Shown here piece by piece: positions 33,830 to 44,102 of a stretch of 64,000 nucleotides of DNA; position 1 is the stretch's first letter, and each line of letters opens with the position of its first letter. Source of the stretch: Methylocapsa acidiphila B2 (GTDB lineage Bacteria; Pseudomonadota; Alphaproteobacteria; Rhizobiales; Beijerinckiaceae). Made by a program: the position numbers and the translations under genes. The notes under the pieces are model-generated. The model was not told where the DNA came from, searched no databases, and saw nothing but the letters and a program-made list of their open reading frames with translations. The DNA is taken from NCBI RefSeq assembly GCF_000427445.1, contig NZ_KE386496.1:1302001-1366000 (forward strand). The letters are read 5' to 3'.

Positions 33830-34362
33830 TTCGTGTTTCCCTTCCGAATTGAAGACACCGAATATGTGCCGTCTGACTCATGATCTTGGATCGCGCGCGC
33901 GATACTGACTGAAATCTCCCCCACCGCACGCAAATGGAGATGCAAGACTGCTAAATTACGCTCTAGTTGCAATCGCAACGGGTGCAACCGCGCCACCACG
34001 TCTTCTTCGCACCGTTCAGAACCAGCTATCCGCATCGCGCTACGAATACGACACAACTCAAGCAACGCATAGCTCTTTTCATGGATAAAATCGTGCAGCG
34101 CAAAATGTCGTCCATGACACAAAACTTCGCCTTCACGCTCTAGCGTTCGTTCAAGGCGCTCCACGACTCCAAAAAACGCCAAGACCAACGCCGACGATCG
34201 ATTAAATTCCTCAACCACTAATTGTCGCGCGGGTTCCCGATCCTTCCGCCTCCGATTGCAATCAACAGAGTTTGGCGCGCCATCAAATGCCCCCATTTCA
34301 ACGTCCCGCCTGTCGCCAATCGAAGAACTGACGCTTAACTCTTCTGGTCTTGTTATTCGCAC
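33826..34362 (-). CDS. FlgN-like flagellar export chaperone
   Basis: A 178-residue protein, mostly helical after a polar N-terminus. The core (about 75-178) has HDFIHEKSYALLELCRIR, LRLQLERNLAVLHLHLRAV and ISVSIARAIQDHESDGTYS, the pattern I know for alphaproteobacterial FlgN-like proteins, ending in the ESDGTYS motif. FlgN binds the C-termini of the hook-filament junction proteins FlgK and FlgL and delivers them to the export gate. Both genes are in this locus. The start is GTG three bases after the flgJ stop; ATG 34,296 is an alternative. Confidence 0.65.
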   Translation of the reverse strand: MRITRPEELSVSSSIGDRRDVEMGAFDGAPNSVDCNRRRKDREPARQLVVEEFNRSSALVLAFFGVVERLERTLEREGEVLCHGRHFALHDFIHEKSYALLELCRIRSAMRIAGSERCEEDVVARLHPLRLQLERNLAVLHLHLRAVGEISVSIARAIQDHESDGTYSVSSIRKGNTK

Positions 34363-34365
34363 CGG

Positions 34366-34881
34366 TTAGCTTCGCAAACTTCTAATGACCGCATCAAATC
34401 CGCTTCCGTCCATTCCTGGACGCCCGTGGGCGGAGCCCGCGCCACCTTGCCTCCCAATTCCGAGATCGACAGACTTCCCAACCTCGGAAGCCAAATGTTC
34501 TGCCAACATAGATCGCCAAATCTCGCCTGCTGTCCCATGCCCAAATACTTCAGCTGCATCCGACGGGAGCATCGCCTCAATGACCTTTTGCAAGATCAAC
34601 TGCTCCAGGCCCTTGTACGCCTTGGACTGGGCATCGCCATATCGTTTAGGCGCGGCGCTCGCTCGCATCGCAACCGCCAAATGGTCAATAAATTTAACGC
34701 CGTCGCCTCGACTCACAGCTGTCGGCTGCCCGGTTCCCCTCAAGCCGCAATCAATGCCGCTCCCATAAACAATTCGATTTTGAGGTCCGCAGCCACCTAC
34801 GTCTAACGCTCCCCCTCCGCGAACAGAGCCAGCTGCGCTTACGACATCCATAATCAGGTCAGACGTCGGCTGAATTGACAC
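34366..34881 (-). CDS. flgJ: Rod-binding protein, FlgJ N-terminal-domain type
   Basis: A 171-residue protein resembling the rod-binding half of FlgJ, which caps the growing flagellar rod. The conserved block (about residues 88-140) reads YKGLEQLILQKVIEAMLPSD, then GHGTAGEIWRSMLAEHLA, then VGKSVDLGI. It has no muramidase domain, as usual in Rhizobiales; a separate lytic transglycosylase gene lies at about 45 kb. The GTG start is preceded by GAGG at good spacing. The first 60 residues are Gly/Ser-rich. Confidence 0.8.
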   Translation of the reverse strand: MSIQPTSDLIMDVVSAAGSVRGGGALDVGGCGPQNRIVYGSGIDCGLRGTGQPTAVSRGDGVKFIDHLAVAMRASAAPKRYGDAQSKAYKGLEQLILQKVIEAMLPSDAAEVFGHGTAGEIWRSMLAEHLASEVGKSVDLGIGRQGGAGSAHGRPGMDGSGFDAVIRSLRS

Positions 34882-34941
34882 GCAATGACCTCAATCGGCG
34901 AATAAGATGATGAATTCTTACCAATTAACCTTGAGGCAACC

Positions 34942-35328
34942 TTACGCCCAATTGTCAACGTCGCGGAATACAATTTCTGCGCACTCGAACGCCTCCTTTC
35001 TCAGGCGCAATTCGAGTCTCGCAGCACAGACAAGATTTTCACACGCCCGCATACGAGCCCTACCAGCAACGCGCTCTATTAAATGCGCGTCAATTGAAGC
35101 GCCAATCGACACATCTGTCGCTGTCAAATGCGCCAAGCGGGAAAACAATGTGGAAGCAAATAGCCCAGCCGGTGCTGGGTCAGCCTCGCAAACAGCAAGC
35201 AAGTCGTCACGTAGTCGAACAATCTGTCGCCTGCGGCCTTCCAGATCACGCACCTTCCAGCCCGCCAATCCATCGATAGCATTTTGCACTTTCAACAAAC
35301 GAGCCGCTTTATGAAATCGCCTTCTCAT
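34942..35328 (-). CDS. FliJ-like flagellar export protein
   Basis: A 128-residue, highly charged, all-helical protein predicted to form a long coiled-coil hairpin. The N-terminus RRRFHKAARLLKVQNAIDGLAGWKVRDLEGRR matches the FliJ pattern, and the position between fliR and flgJ agrees. FliJ connects the export ATPase FliI with the gate protein FlhA and also escorts chaperones. FliJ proteins are poorly conserved, so this is based on size, helix pattern and neighbourhood. The ATPase gene fliI is not in this window. Confidence 0.65.
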   Translation of the reverse strand: MRRRFHKAARLLKVQNAIDGLAGWKVRDLEGRRRQIVRLRDDLLAVCEADPAPAGLFASTLFSRLAHLTATDVSIGASIDAHLIERVAGRARMRACENLVCAARLELRLRKEAFECAEIVFRDVDNWA

Positions 35329-35442
35329 TCCCTGTCACCAATCTCGTCAGAGCTTACCAAAAAGGCAAAGTCGCGCTAACAAATAGCCCCCACAACGCAA
35401 CCGGTCGTTGGACCGGCCGCCTGTAGCGCCAGGCGCCTTATG

Positions 35443-36198
35443 TCAACCCGCGGCCAACCAAGCAACAAATCCAGCAAAAAAACCCTCCAGTAACCATGAA
35501 CAGGTGAAAGCAAATACGCACAGCCCACCCAATAGCATTGCGGGCATGGCAACAAAATATACAGGTATATTCGGCGACATCTTGGCTGCAAGTCCAATCG
35601 AAAAATTAACGCCCACAGAATAAATGATAAATGGACTACCAATTCGTAATGCTAAAAAAAGGGAATTGGAGAGACATCCGACTAACTGCGGGATGCCAAT
35701 TCGCGCGCTCAGGCCGGCTGAAACTGGGACTGCGGAATAAGAATCTACCAAGGCGTGAACCACTTCTAAATGCATGTCCGCCAGAAAAAAAAGAACCGTC
35801 GCGGCCAGTGTGATTAACGCCGAAACGGCCGCTGCCGGCGCATTTTCGTCTACGACAAAGCTAAGTGGACTAGAAATCCCGATATTGGCGGAAATCATCG
35901 ATGCAATCATTTCAAGCGCACTAAAATAGATACGCCCAAGAAACCCAAATAGCGAACCCAGCATCAATTCTGCAAATATTACTATAATCAACTGAAGAGG
36001 CCCGCTTCCATTGATCCCGCTTTCGACTGCATCAACCAGGAACGGCGCCAGCCCTACGCTCAACCCGACGGCGCCATACAACCGAACATACATGGGTATC
36101 CGCGGGCTGGACAGGCCCGGCATAACCATCAGACACCCGCCGACCCGACAAAATATAATAAATGTGGAGAGCGCAATAGTCGCTCCCTCTCCCATCAT
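35443..36198 (-). CDS. fliR: Flagellar type III export gate protein FliR
   Basis: Inner-membrane subunit of the FliPQR export gate. The 251-residue protein has six hydrophobic segments. Family blocks include [20 protein letters not shown] near the N-terminus and a conserved LPLL-like middle. The ATG overlaps the flhA stop as ATGA. The gene is clearly AT-rich compared with genes outside the flagellar locus. Confidence 0.93.
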   Translation of the reverse strand: MMGEGATIALSTFIIFCRVGGCLMVMPGLSSPRIPMYVRLYGAVGLSVGLAPFLVDAVESGINGSGPLQLIIVIFAELMLGSLFGFLGRIYFSALEMIASMISANIGISSPLSFVVDENAPAAAVSALITLAATVLFFLADMHLEVVHALVDSYSAVPVSAGLSARIGIPQLVGCLSNSLFLALRIGSPFIIYSVGVNFSIGLAAKMSPNIPVYFVAMPAMLLGGLCVFAFTCSWLLEGFFAGFVAWLAAG

Positions 36199-38303
36199 GA
36201 AATCGAACCGAGAGACTGAATTTCGACGCCCCTCGCAATTTCAAGGTGCGAGAGAACGGGCAACGTAGAGAACAAACGTTCAATGACCATTCGAACATAA
36301 GGACGCGCATCCGGCGCCGAGACGAGGACAAAATGATGTCCTTGATCCATGCGCTCACGGATCGCTGCAGACGCCGACTTGCTAAATTCTTCGATCATCG
36401 AGGGTTCAAGATCAAATTCCACTACCTCCCCCTTTACGTCACGCTTAAGGCTTTGGTGGAAGGCGGCGTCCCACCGAGATCCGAGCCGCAACAACTTAAG
36501 CACTCCCCCATCCGCCATGTCACCACAGATTTGCTGGGCCATTCGCATACGCACATGTTCGACAATTTGCTCCGCTCGCCTTACATGCGGCGTAATCTCC
36601 GCAATCGCTTCAAGGATTAAATGCAAATTGCGAATTGAAACCCTCTCAACCAACAAGAGCTTAAGAACCGCTTGCAGCCCCGAATATGAAATCTGACTTG
36701 GACAAATATCGTCGATAAGACGCCTATAATCGGGGCCCAAACGTTCTAATAGTGCCCTCATATCCTTGTAAGAGAGCAACTGGGACAGATTGTTTGCAAT
36801 TACTTCACTTAAATGGGTTAAGATGACCGAAATATTGTCGATCGACGTAAATCCCTCGCGTTTTAGCTCACCAGCAAAGGCAGACCCAACCCACACCGCT
36901 TTCATGCCAAACGATGGTTCGCGCACCTCATCGCACGGAACATCCGGCTTCACCCCATCGCCCACGATGACCAAAAGATCCCCAATGCGAAGTTCGTGAG
37001 ACGCGACGACGGTCCCATGAATTTTGATCTGATATCCCTTTGCAGAAATTCTTACACTATCCGACAGCTTAATATCAGGCACGACAAAACCGAACCGACG
37101 CGCGAACTTCCGTCGCATCTTCGCTACGCGCGTTGCTAACTCGTTATGTGATAATAATAGCTTTGATGACAATTGCTTACCAAGACAGAGCTCTATTTCT
37201 ACCGAACTAATCGAATCCTTGATTGATTCATGTTTCTCCTTCTCCGCCTGCATGTCCAAATCGGCCGCTCTTGCGCGAGCCCCCTCCTCCTCCCTCGCCA
37301 AACGCAAAGGAACGGAGTACCCGACAAATGCAAGTATTGCGGCCAGAACAGCGAAAGGTATAAACGGAAGCCCTGGAACAATAGCCAATATACCCATTAG
37401 GCAGGCAGCGACAAACAAGGCCCTAGGATATTTGACCAGCTGATTGAGAACCGCTTGTTCCGCCGCACCACGCGTGCCACCTTTGGAAACCAGAAGGGCG
37501 GCGGCCAACGAGACGATCAATGCCGGAATTTGAGTTACCAAACCATCCCCTACGGAAAGCTTAGTAAACACCTCAGCTGCTTGAGCAAGCGGCATATTGT
37601 GGCGGGTTACGCCAATCACGATACCGCCAAAGACATTCACCGCAAGAACAATGAGCCCAGCAATGGCGTCGCCGCGTACGAACTTCGACGCACCATCCAT
37701 CGACCCGAAAAAAGAACTTTCCTCTTCAAGTTCACGGCGTCGCCGCTGCGCTTCGTTGTCATCGATCAATCCCGCCGATAAATCGGCGTCAATCGCCATT
37801 TGCTTGCCAGGAATCGCGTCGAGAGTAAACCTGGCTCCGACCTCCGCTATTCTAGTTGCGCCTTTCGTGATGACGACAAAATTTACAGTAATCAAAATCG
37901 CAAACACAATTAGACCAATAACAAAATCGCCGCTCATGACAAGCTTGGAAAACCCGCCTATGATATAACCCGCGGCAGTCACCCCCTCCGAACCGTTAGA
38001 TAGTATTAAACGGCATGTTGCAATGTTCAGCGCCAGCCGCAATAACGTCGCAACCAGCAACACTGTTGGAAACGCCGAAAAGTCGAGTGGCCGTTGAATC
38101 CACAAGGAAACCATCAAAATAAGAACGGACAGCGCAATTGACAGAGCAAGACCAACATCGATTAGGAAACCTGGTATCGGAAGAAAAAAAATGGCCAAAA
38201 TCGACAGTATGCCAATGGCAAACCCGACGTCTCTCGCGCCTTGCCTTTCAGGCTCAATGCCTGTCGACAATCCAGGACTCGTCATCCCCAATTTCTTTCC
38301 CAT
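36195..38303 (-). CDS. flhA: Flagellar export gate protein FlhA
   Basis: Large export-gate protein with about eight helices in the N-terminal half (about residues 20-330) and a cytoplasmic domain forming a nonameric ring that receives chaperone-substrate complexes. Clear blocks are [58 protein letters not shown]-type sequence, and [19 protein letters not shown]. The C-terminal half includes the linker and the ring domain. The length of 702 residues is normal. A gap of about 210 bases with AT-rich stretches lies upstream, so flhA may have its own promoter in addition to read-through from fliQ. Confidence 0.97.
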   Translation of the reverse strand: MGKKLGMTSPGLSTGIEPERQGARDVGFAIGILSILAIFFLPIPGFLIDVGLALSIALSVLILMVSLWIQRPLDFSAFPTVLLVATLLRLALNIATCRLILSNGSEGVTAAGYIIGGFSKLVMSGDFVIGLIVFAILITVNFVVITKGATRIAEVGARFTLDAIPGKQMAIDADLSAGLIDDNEAQRRRRELEEESSFFGSMDGASKFVRGDAIAGLIVLAVNVFGGIVIGVTRHNMPLAQAAEVFTKLSVGDGLVTQIPALIVSLAAALLVSKGGTRGAAEQAVLNQLVKYPRALFVAACLMGILAIVPGLPFIPFAVLAAILAFVGYSVPLRLAREEEGARARAADLDMQAEKEKHESIKDSISSVEIELCLGKQLSSKLLLSHNELATRVAKMRRKFARRFGFVVPDIKLSDSVRISAKGYQIKIHGTVVASHELRIGDLLVIVGDGVKPDVPCDEVREPSFGMKAVWVGSAFAGELKREGFTSIDNISVILTHLSEVIANNLSQLLSYKDMRALLERLGPDYRRLIDDICPSQISYSGLQAVLKLLLVERVSIRNLHLILEAIAEITPHVRRAEQIVEHVRMRMAQQICGDMADGGVLKLLRLGSRWDAAFHQSLKRDVKGEVVEFDLEPSMIEEFSKSASAAIRERMDQGHHFVLVSAPDARPYVRMVIERLFSTLPVLSHLEIARGVEIQSLGSIS

Positions 38304-38517
38304 CGACAGCTAATCCATAAACGATAGTTAGTACGTCCACCTTCCTATGCAGTTTGATTGGGGCATAGCAGCCGCAACCCTCTCTTCTAAAGGCGCAATG
38401 TCAGCATAGTTAAATATATACCGTCCGCGATGCACCACAACTTCTCAAACTGACAAGTCAGACAAACACATCGACCTTTAGGCCAGTTGACGATTCACAT
38501 ATTATCGTCGACGCCTC

Positions 38518-38787
38518 TCACCGAAATCCCTTTTCAATATGCGAATATACGCGCTCGGTAAAAGCGTACATTTCGCGACCGATAAAAGGCGCCAGTACAG
38601 CCAAAACACAAAAAATCGCGACGATCTTTGGCACAAAGGTCAACGTCATTTCTTGAACCTGCGTTAAGGCCTGAAGCAACGCCACAATCACGCCAACAAC
38701 AATCGCAGCACAAACCGCAGGACCCGACACAACAATGGTCATCCATAGCGCCGTTCTAACAAGCTCGAGTGCGTCTGCTTCTTCCAT
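38518..38787 (-). CDS. fliQ: Flagellar export gate protein FliQ
   Basis: An 89-residue inner-membrane protein with two helices (about 14-41 and 50-73), part of the FliPQR gate. The blocks ALWMTIVVSGPAVCAAIVVGV and ALTQVQEMTLTFVPKI are diagnostic. The ATG overlaps the flgD stop by one base (TGATG). Confidence 0.96.
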   Translation of the reverse strand: MEEADALELVRTALWMTIVVSGPAVCAAIVVGVIVALLQALTQVQEMTLTFVPKIVAIFCVLAVLAPFIGREMYAFTERVYSHIEKGFR

Positions 38788-39191
38788 CAGGAACTGACCG
38801 AGACCCCGGAACCGAGCACGACAGACTGCCCGTCCGTTAGAGTTGCCGACGCGCCACCCGAGGACGACGTCTGAACAGAGCTTACAATACCGCTTATTTG
38901 TCCATCAGATGATGTAATAGTTCGACCTACAAGACTGCTTGCTTGCACAGACAACAGGGCGCTGAGCGTCGAATTCGTCTGAACCTGCTGTTCAACCGAC
39001 GAAAACGAGGCGAGCTGGCTCATATATTGAGTCGGGTCCGTCGGACTTGTCGGATCTTGATTTTTTAATTCGGAAACAAGCAGTTGCAGAAACTGATTGT
39101 AGTCAACAGTCGATGAAGTCGTCGACCCAGCCTCGCTTGCACCTGCCGATACGCTTGAATTCGTCACCGCATTTACGTTTGTTACTGACAT
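38787..39191 (-). CDS. flgD: Flagellar hook capping protein FlgD, short form
   Basis: Scaffold that caps the growing hook and allows FlgE to assemble. The 134-residue protein has the N-terminal FlgD pattern DYNQFLQLLVSELKNQDPTSPTDPTQYMSQLASFSSVEQQV. Only a short C-terminal part (GRTITSSDGQISGIVSSV) follows, so the larger beta domains of enterobacterial FlgD are missing; short FlgD proteins are usual in Rhizobiales. Translationally coupled to fliQ. Confidence 0.95.
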   Translation of the reverse strand: MSVTNVNAVTNSSVSAGASEAGSTTSSTVDYNQFLQLLVSELKNQDPTSPTDPTQYMSQLASFSSVEQQVQTNSTLSALLSVQASSLVGRTITSSDGQISGIVSSVQTSSSGGASATLTDGQSVVLGSGVSVSS

Positions 39192-39215
39192 GCGTCCCTC
39201 TTCGAAAGTCCAGCA

Positions 39216-39626
39216 TCACGCTGCATGAATTGACGATGGCCGTCGATCGCCGTTGAGTATTTCACCTTCCGCTGCGAACAGACCGCGTATCGCTCTCAGC
39301 GCATCAAAAACGCGATTTGACCTAACGAGGTCCTTTATCGTGAATAGCCCACAACGAAATTCATTATCCGAGGTTACATCGATAATTAACTTAATTGATT
39401 GATTAAACATATCCCGCGCACTCGTTGAATCCGTCGGATTCATCAACATAATCTGGACAATAAAGTAGAGTTGGCGTAGCGGAGTAGTCGCATCCTCGAC
39501 CTTCATGACGTGCGCCTCTAACAGAAACGTCGCATCGTTTAGGAGCTCAAGAGACACTTTTCGTTGCGCGCGCAAAACTGCGCCGTTAATATAGACCTTT
39601 TCTCCCGCGCGTAGCGAAATATACAT
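39216..39626 (-). CDS. flbT: Flagellin translation regulator FlbT
   Basis: A cytoplasmic post-transcriptional regulator. In Caulobacter FlbT binds the 5' leader of flagellin mRNA and lowers its stability until the hook is complete; in Brucella and Sinorhizobium relatives it promotes flagellin production. The 136-residue protein begins with MYISLRAGEKVYINGAVLR and contains LLNDATFLLEAHVMKVEDA and PLRQLYFIVQIMLM, all family blocks. It lies directly after flaF, its usual partner. Its likely target, the flagellin leader with a hairpin, is at 53,094-53,260 in this window. Confidence 0.95.
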   Translation of the reverse strand: MYISLRAGEKVYINGAVLRAQRKVSLELLNDATFLLEAHVMKVEDATTPLRQLYFIVQIMLMNPTDSTSARDMFNQSIKLIIDVTSDNEFRCGLFTIKDLVRSNRVFDALRAIRGLFAAEGEILNGDRRPSSIHAA

Positions 39627-39634
39627 TTGCGGCC

Positions 39635-39982
39635 TCAGGTTAATCCATTTCGGATCATACTACACACCTCAATAATTCCACTAAAGCCGGACGATTCGCC
39701 CCTCCGTATTAAAGCCGCCTCCTTTAAAATCCACACTCCAACTGACACAAGTTGACCACGCAATGCCGCTGGGAGATCATTTTCGTCTCCAACCAACTCT
39801 CCGATCAGACTCTCCCAGAGGGCGCACGAAAACGACAATGCTTCTTCGCATTCTTTTGATCTTGAGCCTGCGACTTTAGCCTTCTCGAGTAAATCAATCG
39901 CATGATCAAACGCACGTCGCTCACGATCCCTACATTCACGTTGGTCATCTATAAGTTGTTCCGCGTAGTAATGTTTATACAT
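39635..39982 (-). CDS. flaF: Flagellar biosynthesis regulator FlaF
   Basis: A 115-residue helical protein needed for flagellin synthesis or secretion; in Caulobacter FlaF binds flagellin as an export chaperone and works opposite FlbT. Blocks are RERRAFDHAIDLLEKAK and CALWESLIGELVGDENDLP, with GVWILKEAALIRRGE near the end. It is followed by flbT after eight bases. Confidence 0.93.
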   Translation of the reverse strand: MYKHYYAEQLIDDQRECRDRERRAFDHAIDLLEKAKVAGSRSKECEEALSFSCALWESLIGELVGDENDLPAALRGQLVSVGVWILKEAALIRRGESSGFSGIIEVCSMIRNGLT

Positions 39983-40015
39983 GGTCGCTCATCGCGTCAT
40001 AGCCGAATTTCGGGA

Positions 40016-41059
40016 TCACAAAAATTTTGTCAGACTAAGCTGACTTAATTGCGATGTAAGTGAATAAGATGTTTCAATTTGGGTCTGCAGGTTAGTCACG
40101 CGCACCGAAACCTCGTATGGATCGACACTTTCAAGTCCGCTAACTTGCGTTGACAACAGATTCATCTGAAGCGACATCTGGCTATTCGAATCGGTCACTT
40201 CCTGTTGTGCCACGCCCAACGTTGACTGCATGCTTGTTAGGCTAGTAATAGCCGACGTTAACAGCTTTTCCGAGGCGCCGACCACAGCGCTAAAAGCCCC
40301 AGATGACAGATTCTGAGTTCCTAACTCGCTCAGCACCGTGTAGGCTTGCGCCAATTGTCGAAATGCTTCGGAGTTGCCGGTCACAGACGTATTTACGCTC
40401 TGCGATCGCGAGATCTGACTAGATAATACCTGGCTAGACGCGGACGACCACGTGTTCGACCAAGATGCGTCTGTAAATAGCGACGAAAAGGACCCGTCGA
40501 TAAAGCTTTGCATATCGCTTTGGCTTATATCGGCGACCGACGAACTTTGTTGCGTGATCCCAAATTGAGTCTGAAATGCATCATCGACAGCTTGCTTGCT
40601 CGACGCATTCGATGCAAAATAGTCCGAAATCGGACGCGTACCCGTATTCGTACCAGCAAATATATAGTCGCCGTTAATTGATGAGTTCAAACTGCTGATC
40701 AGCGACTTCAAATTTGCTGTCGCGCTTGTTTGAAGAGTTGTTGAACTCGTCGTAGAGCCATTGGCCTCAATTAACGAATTTAGTAGGCTTTGCGCGGAAC
40801 TTTGCAAACCGCTCAGGACATTTTGTGTGGTTGAGAGTCTCGTCGAGACCACTTCGTTTGAGTCAGAAATTGTTTGCAGCAGAGATGTTTCGGATTGAAG
40901 AGATACGCTTAGCCCTGCGTTCACACCCAATGACAATCCTAAATCCGCGTATTTCCCTGTAGAAACTTCGGTCTGCGAGGCAGCGAGATCGCTTTGCATA
41001 CGAAGGATCGACTGACGCATCGAATTTGAGATTGATTGCGTAGAGATATAGGATGTCAT
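40016..41059 (-). CDS. flgL: Hook-filament junction protein FlgL
   Basis: Exported junction protein that joins the hook-associated protein FlgK to the filament. The 347-residue protein has flagellin-like ends: ISNSMRQSILRMQSDLAASQTEVSTGKYADLGLSLG at the start and an amphipathic C-terminal helix (SYSLTSQLSQLSLTKFL). The middle block SSINGDYIFAGTNTGTRPI is typical. Its ATG overlaps the flgK stop as ATGA. Very Ser/Thr/Gln-rich, as exported axial proteins are. Confidence 0.95.
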   Translation of the reverse strand: MTSYISTQSISNSMRQSILRMQSDLAASQTEVSTGKYADLGLSLGVNAGLSVSLQSETSLLQTISDSNEVVSTRLSTTQNVLSGLQSSAQSLLNSLIEANGSTTSSTTLQTSATANLKSLISSLNSSINGDYIFAGTNTGTRPISDYFASNASSKQAVDDAFQTQFGITQQSSSVADISQSDMQSFIDGSFSSLFTDASWSNTWSSASSQVLSSQISRSQSVNTSVTGNSEAFRQLAQAYTVLSELGTQNLSSGAFSAVVGASEKLLTSAITSLTSMQSTLGVAQQEVTDSNSQMSLQMNLLSTQVSGLESVDPYEVSVRVTNLQTQIETSYSLTSQLSQLSLTKFL

Positions 41060-42555
41060 GCTTGAATACTCCCCAAGTCGGTCATGAAGGCGTTAAACAT
41101 GCTATCAATCGCAGTGATTAACTTCGCCGAGGCGGAGTAGGCCTGTTCCAAATCCAACATTTTGGACATTTCGTTGTCTAAATTTACTCCTGTGGAATTG
41201 GACATCGCGGTCGTCGCCGTACTCAAGAGCGTATCCTGGTAGCTTCCTTGCGACGCTGCTTGAGAACGCTGCGACTCTAGCCAACTGATCGATCCGGTGG
41301 CGTATCCGCTCAATGTAGTGCTTGTCGTGATTTCGCCGGTTGACGAGAATGACCGCGTCGCTCCCAATTTATCAATTAACTGCGAAATTCGCGACGTATA
41401 GCTTGCGTCTCCGCTGCTATTATAGACGTAATCACCACTGCCGCTATCGGAAATGCCGCCGTCACGCAAAAGGTCCGCGTTGCCGCCTCGACTGGGATCT
41501 ACGCTGGGATTGACCATGATGTTTGCCGCGAGACCCGTGGCATTTGTTGGAAGAGCGTTTGACCCAGACGTGGTAAAGAGTCCCGGCAAATCTGGACCGG
41601 CTGTGGCCTGGCTCGACTCAGCAAATGCGCCGATCAGCGCATTGGCGATATTGTCAAGCTGCGCCTGATACGTCGGCGCCACATCGTCTCGCAAAGTTGC
41701 AAGACCGGCGATTCCGCCTGAGGCGATTGGCATAGCCGCCGATGCGCCGGTAATCGGCGTACCGTCGACATAAACGGCATTCCCAACAACTCCATCTGCA
41801 AATGTATTTGTTTGTTTGAAGGATACAGAGCGAGCGACGCCACCTTGAAAGAGGGTCACTCCGCTGTCCGTATAGATCGACATATCGCCGTTTGGATTAT
41901 TGGTGGTTATAATTCCGATATTTTTAGAAAGTTCTGTTAAAACTTGGTCACGCTGATCCAACGCATCTGTTACATCTGATCCCGTCGCAGAGCCGTTTAC
42001 AATCTCTCTATTCAATGTTGTGAATTGGCTCAAAAGAGAGTTTACGGTTTGAACGTCCGTCGCGATCGTCGAGTCAGCTTGTCCGCGAACAGATTGGATA
42101 GTCCCCGAGGCGCTGTTTAGGGCAGACGCCAAGGCCTTCGCAGAGGAGATCGCCGTCGCAGCGACGCTTGAATCGCTTGGTTGCGCTTCATAGGATTGAA
42201 GGGCATTGGCGAAAGCGCTGAGCATCGCCGCTGGAGAGCTTGAATTTGAGGAGCCGGACGAGTCGCTAGAGATATCTCCAATTGTTTGATTAAGCGAGTC
42301 GAGACCGCTGGAAAGAGCGCTTTGGGTTGCCGCCGCAGCGGTCGAGCTCAGGACATTCTCAAAAACCGCCTGATTGGCAGCTCTTGTAACTGAGACGACT
42401 TGCGCCCCGGTGGATGTTGTCGCGACATTTGCGATCTTACGCGAATATACTGCTGTGTCGGCATTGCCGGATATATTTCGCGACAGGATTGATGTTTCGG
42501 CCGCTACTGCGGCCAAGCCAGATTTCGCGGTGAGCGCGGCGCTGGATAGGCTCAT
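41056..42555 (-). CDS. flgK: Hook-associated protein FlgK
   Basis: First junction protein on the hook, exported through the flagellar gate. The 499-residue protein starts with SLSSAALTAKSGLAAVAAETSILSRNISGNADTAVYSRK and has the family block LNREIVNGSATGSDVTDALDQRDQVLTELSK. The C-terminus GVNLDNEMSKMLDLEQAYSASAKLITAIDSMF is the conserved axial helix. FlgN is its expected chaperone. It is Cys-free, as axial proteins usually are. Confidence 0.96.
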   Translation of the reverse strand: MSLSSAALTAKSGLAAVAAETSILSRNISGNADTAVYSRKIANVATTSTGAQVVSVTRAANQAVFENVLSSTAAAATQSALSSGLDSLNQTIGDISSDSSGSSNSSSPAAMLSAFANALQSYEAQPSDSSVAATAISSAKALASALNSASGTIQSVRGQADSTIATDVQTVNSLLSQFTTLNREIVNGSATGSDVTDALDQRDQVLTELSKNIGIITTNNPNGDMSIYTDSGVTLFQGGVARSVSFKQTNTFADGVVGNAVYVDGTPITGASAAMPIASGGIAGLATLRDDVAPTYQAQLDNIANALIGAFAESSQATAGPDLPGLFTTSGSNALPTNATGLAANIMVNPSVDPSRGGNADLLRDGGISDSGSGDYVYNSSGDASYTSRISQLIDKLGATRSFSSTGEITTSTTLSGYATGSISWLESQRSQAASQGSYQDTLLSTATTAMSNSTGVNLDNEMSKMLDLEQAYSASAKLITAIDSMFNAFMTDLGSIQA

Positions 42556-42589
42556 GATTCACGACCATTCTTATTCGATAACACGGAGT

Positions 42590-43834
42590 CTATTTCAGCA
42601 TATTGTTAAGAGTGCTTAGAAGATCCGAACCGACCTGGAATGTTTTCGAATTGGATTCGTAGGCACGTTGCGCGACGATCATGTCCGTAAGCTGCGTCGC
42701 CAAATCAACGGTCGAATCTTCGAGCTGTGATGACTTGATCGTTCCGAGCCCGCTTTGTCCCGCGCTTCCGACGACAATGTGTCCTGAATCAATGCTCTGT
42801 TGGTAGACGTCGCCAGCAAGTGGCGTAAGGCCGTCTCCGCTCGGCACAGTTCCAAGCGGTATCTTATATATTGCGGTGCTTGTTCCGTCGGCATAGACTT
42901 CGGACAAGGTGCCGTCGGAAGTTATTTGAACGCTTTTAACCGCACTGGGCGCGTTGCCGTTTGCGGTCGCCGTGGAAACTGAGAAGGAGCTCGCCAGTTG
43001 AGTCATATTTGAGATGTCGATATTCGCCGTTTGTCCACCGGGGATGGCGATCGATAGGGATGTGGGGCTGCTTAAGCTGCCATCGGCGGCGCTGAAGTTC
43101 AAAGTCTGACTTGCCAATGCCGCCGACGAGTACGGAAAGCCCCCTCCTGAAGCGGCGTCGGCGGAGTTGTAGACTGACATTGACCATGTGTTCGTTGCGG
43201 TTTTTGAGAAGTAGACGTCGAGCGTAATTGCATTGCCCAAGTTGTCATATGTGACTAGCGATGATTTTGATGTGTATGTCACTGGGACAGTATTACTGCT
43301 CGGTAGATTTCCGGCGTCTGTTGCGGCCGTCGCGTCGAGGTTGGCGGCGAAGGTCCCGCTGGTGGTTGGAGTTGCTTTCAGAGCCGCGCTAGATACGTTC
43401 ACAACTTGCAGGCCGGCGACGCCATCAGCTGATGATTTTCCGGACGCTACGCTATAGCCCATCAACTTGTAGCCAGCGGCATTGACAAGTTCTCCGGCGT
43501 CGTTTTGAGTGAAGGATCCTGCGCGGGTGAGATAAGTCGTGCCGTCGGATCCTTGCACTAGGAAAAAGCCTGAGCCTTGGATTGCGAGGTCGGTCGTCGA
43601 GGTCGTTGACGTTAGACTGCCTTGCTCCAGCACGTTGTAGCGCACGACAGTCTCAACCCCTCCGGCGTTGTAGTTGGAAGAACCCATTTGATTCACGAGA
43701 TCTTCAAACTCAGTTGAGGCTTGCTTATAGCCGGTGGTATGGGAATTTGAGATATTGTCTGAAATTGTCGACAGCTTATTGGCTTGCGCCGACATTCCTG
43801 ACACGCTTGCATTCAAAGCGCTGAATAGGCTCAT
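42590..43834 (-). CDS. flgE: Flagellar hook protein FlgE
   Basis: Forms the flexible hook. The 414-residue protein starts with SLFSALNASVSGMSAQANKLSTISDNISNSHTTGYKQ, the rod/hook N-terminal pattern, and ends with ATQLTDMIVAQRAYESNSKTFQVGSDLLSTLNNML. The LAIQGSGFFLVQ and YTRAGSFTQNDAGELV-type blocks lie in between. A GGAG ribosome binding site precedes the ATG. It heads the group flgE-flgK-flgL-flaF-flbT-flgD-fliQ and follows the regulator gene ftcR. Confidence 0.97.
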   Translation of the reverse strand: MSLFSALNASVSGMSAQANKLSTISDNISNSHTTGYKQASTEFEDLVNQMGSSNYNAGGVETVVRYNVLEQGSLTSTTSTTDLAIQGSGFFLVQGSDGTTYLTRAGSFTQNDAGELVNAAGYKLMGYSVASGKSSADGVAGLQVVNVSSAALKATPTTSGTFAANLDATAATDAGNLPSSNTVPVTYTSKSSLVTYDNLGNAITLDVYFSKTATNTWSMSVYNSADAASGGGFPYSSAALASQTLNFSAADGSLSSPTSLSIAIPGGQTANIDISNMTQLASSFSVSTATANGNAPSAVKSVQITSDGTLSEVYADGTSTAIYKIPLGTVPSGDGLTPLAGDVYQQSIDSGHIVVGSAGQSGLGTIKSSQLEDSTVDLATQLTDMIVAQRAYESNSKTFQVGSDLLSTLNNMLK

Positions 43835-44102
43835 GGAGATTCTCCGCGATTGATGATCCCATTTTGAGGATGCACGCTTGCGCGGAACTTGCCTACCGGC
43901 GATGCATGCAACTTCATGTAGCCTATCGAGCGTCGCCGGCGGATGACCGCCAATCCTCGTCGGTGCGCTCGGCCTGCGCCTCCGACTATGACATCGCTAT
44001 GCCCGATCGGCATATTCGAAACAGGCGAACGTCGCCGGAGTCGCGTCGTCGGGCGTCGACGGCCTTAGTGGCCTTGTTAAAACGTACCGCGCAGCGTCTC
44101 TG

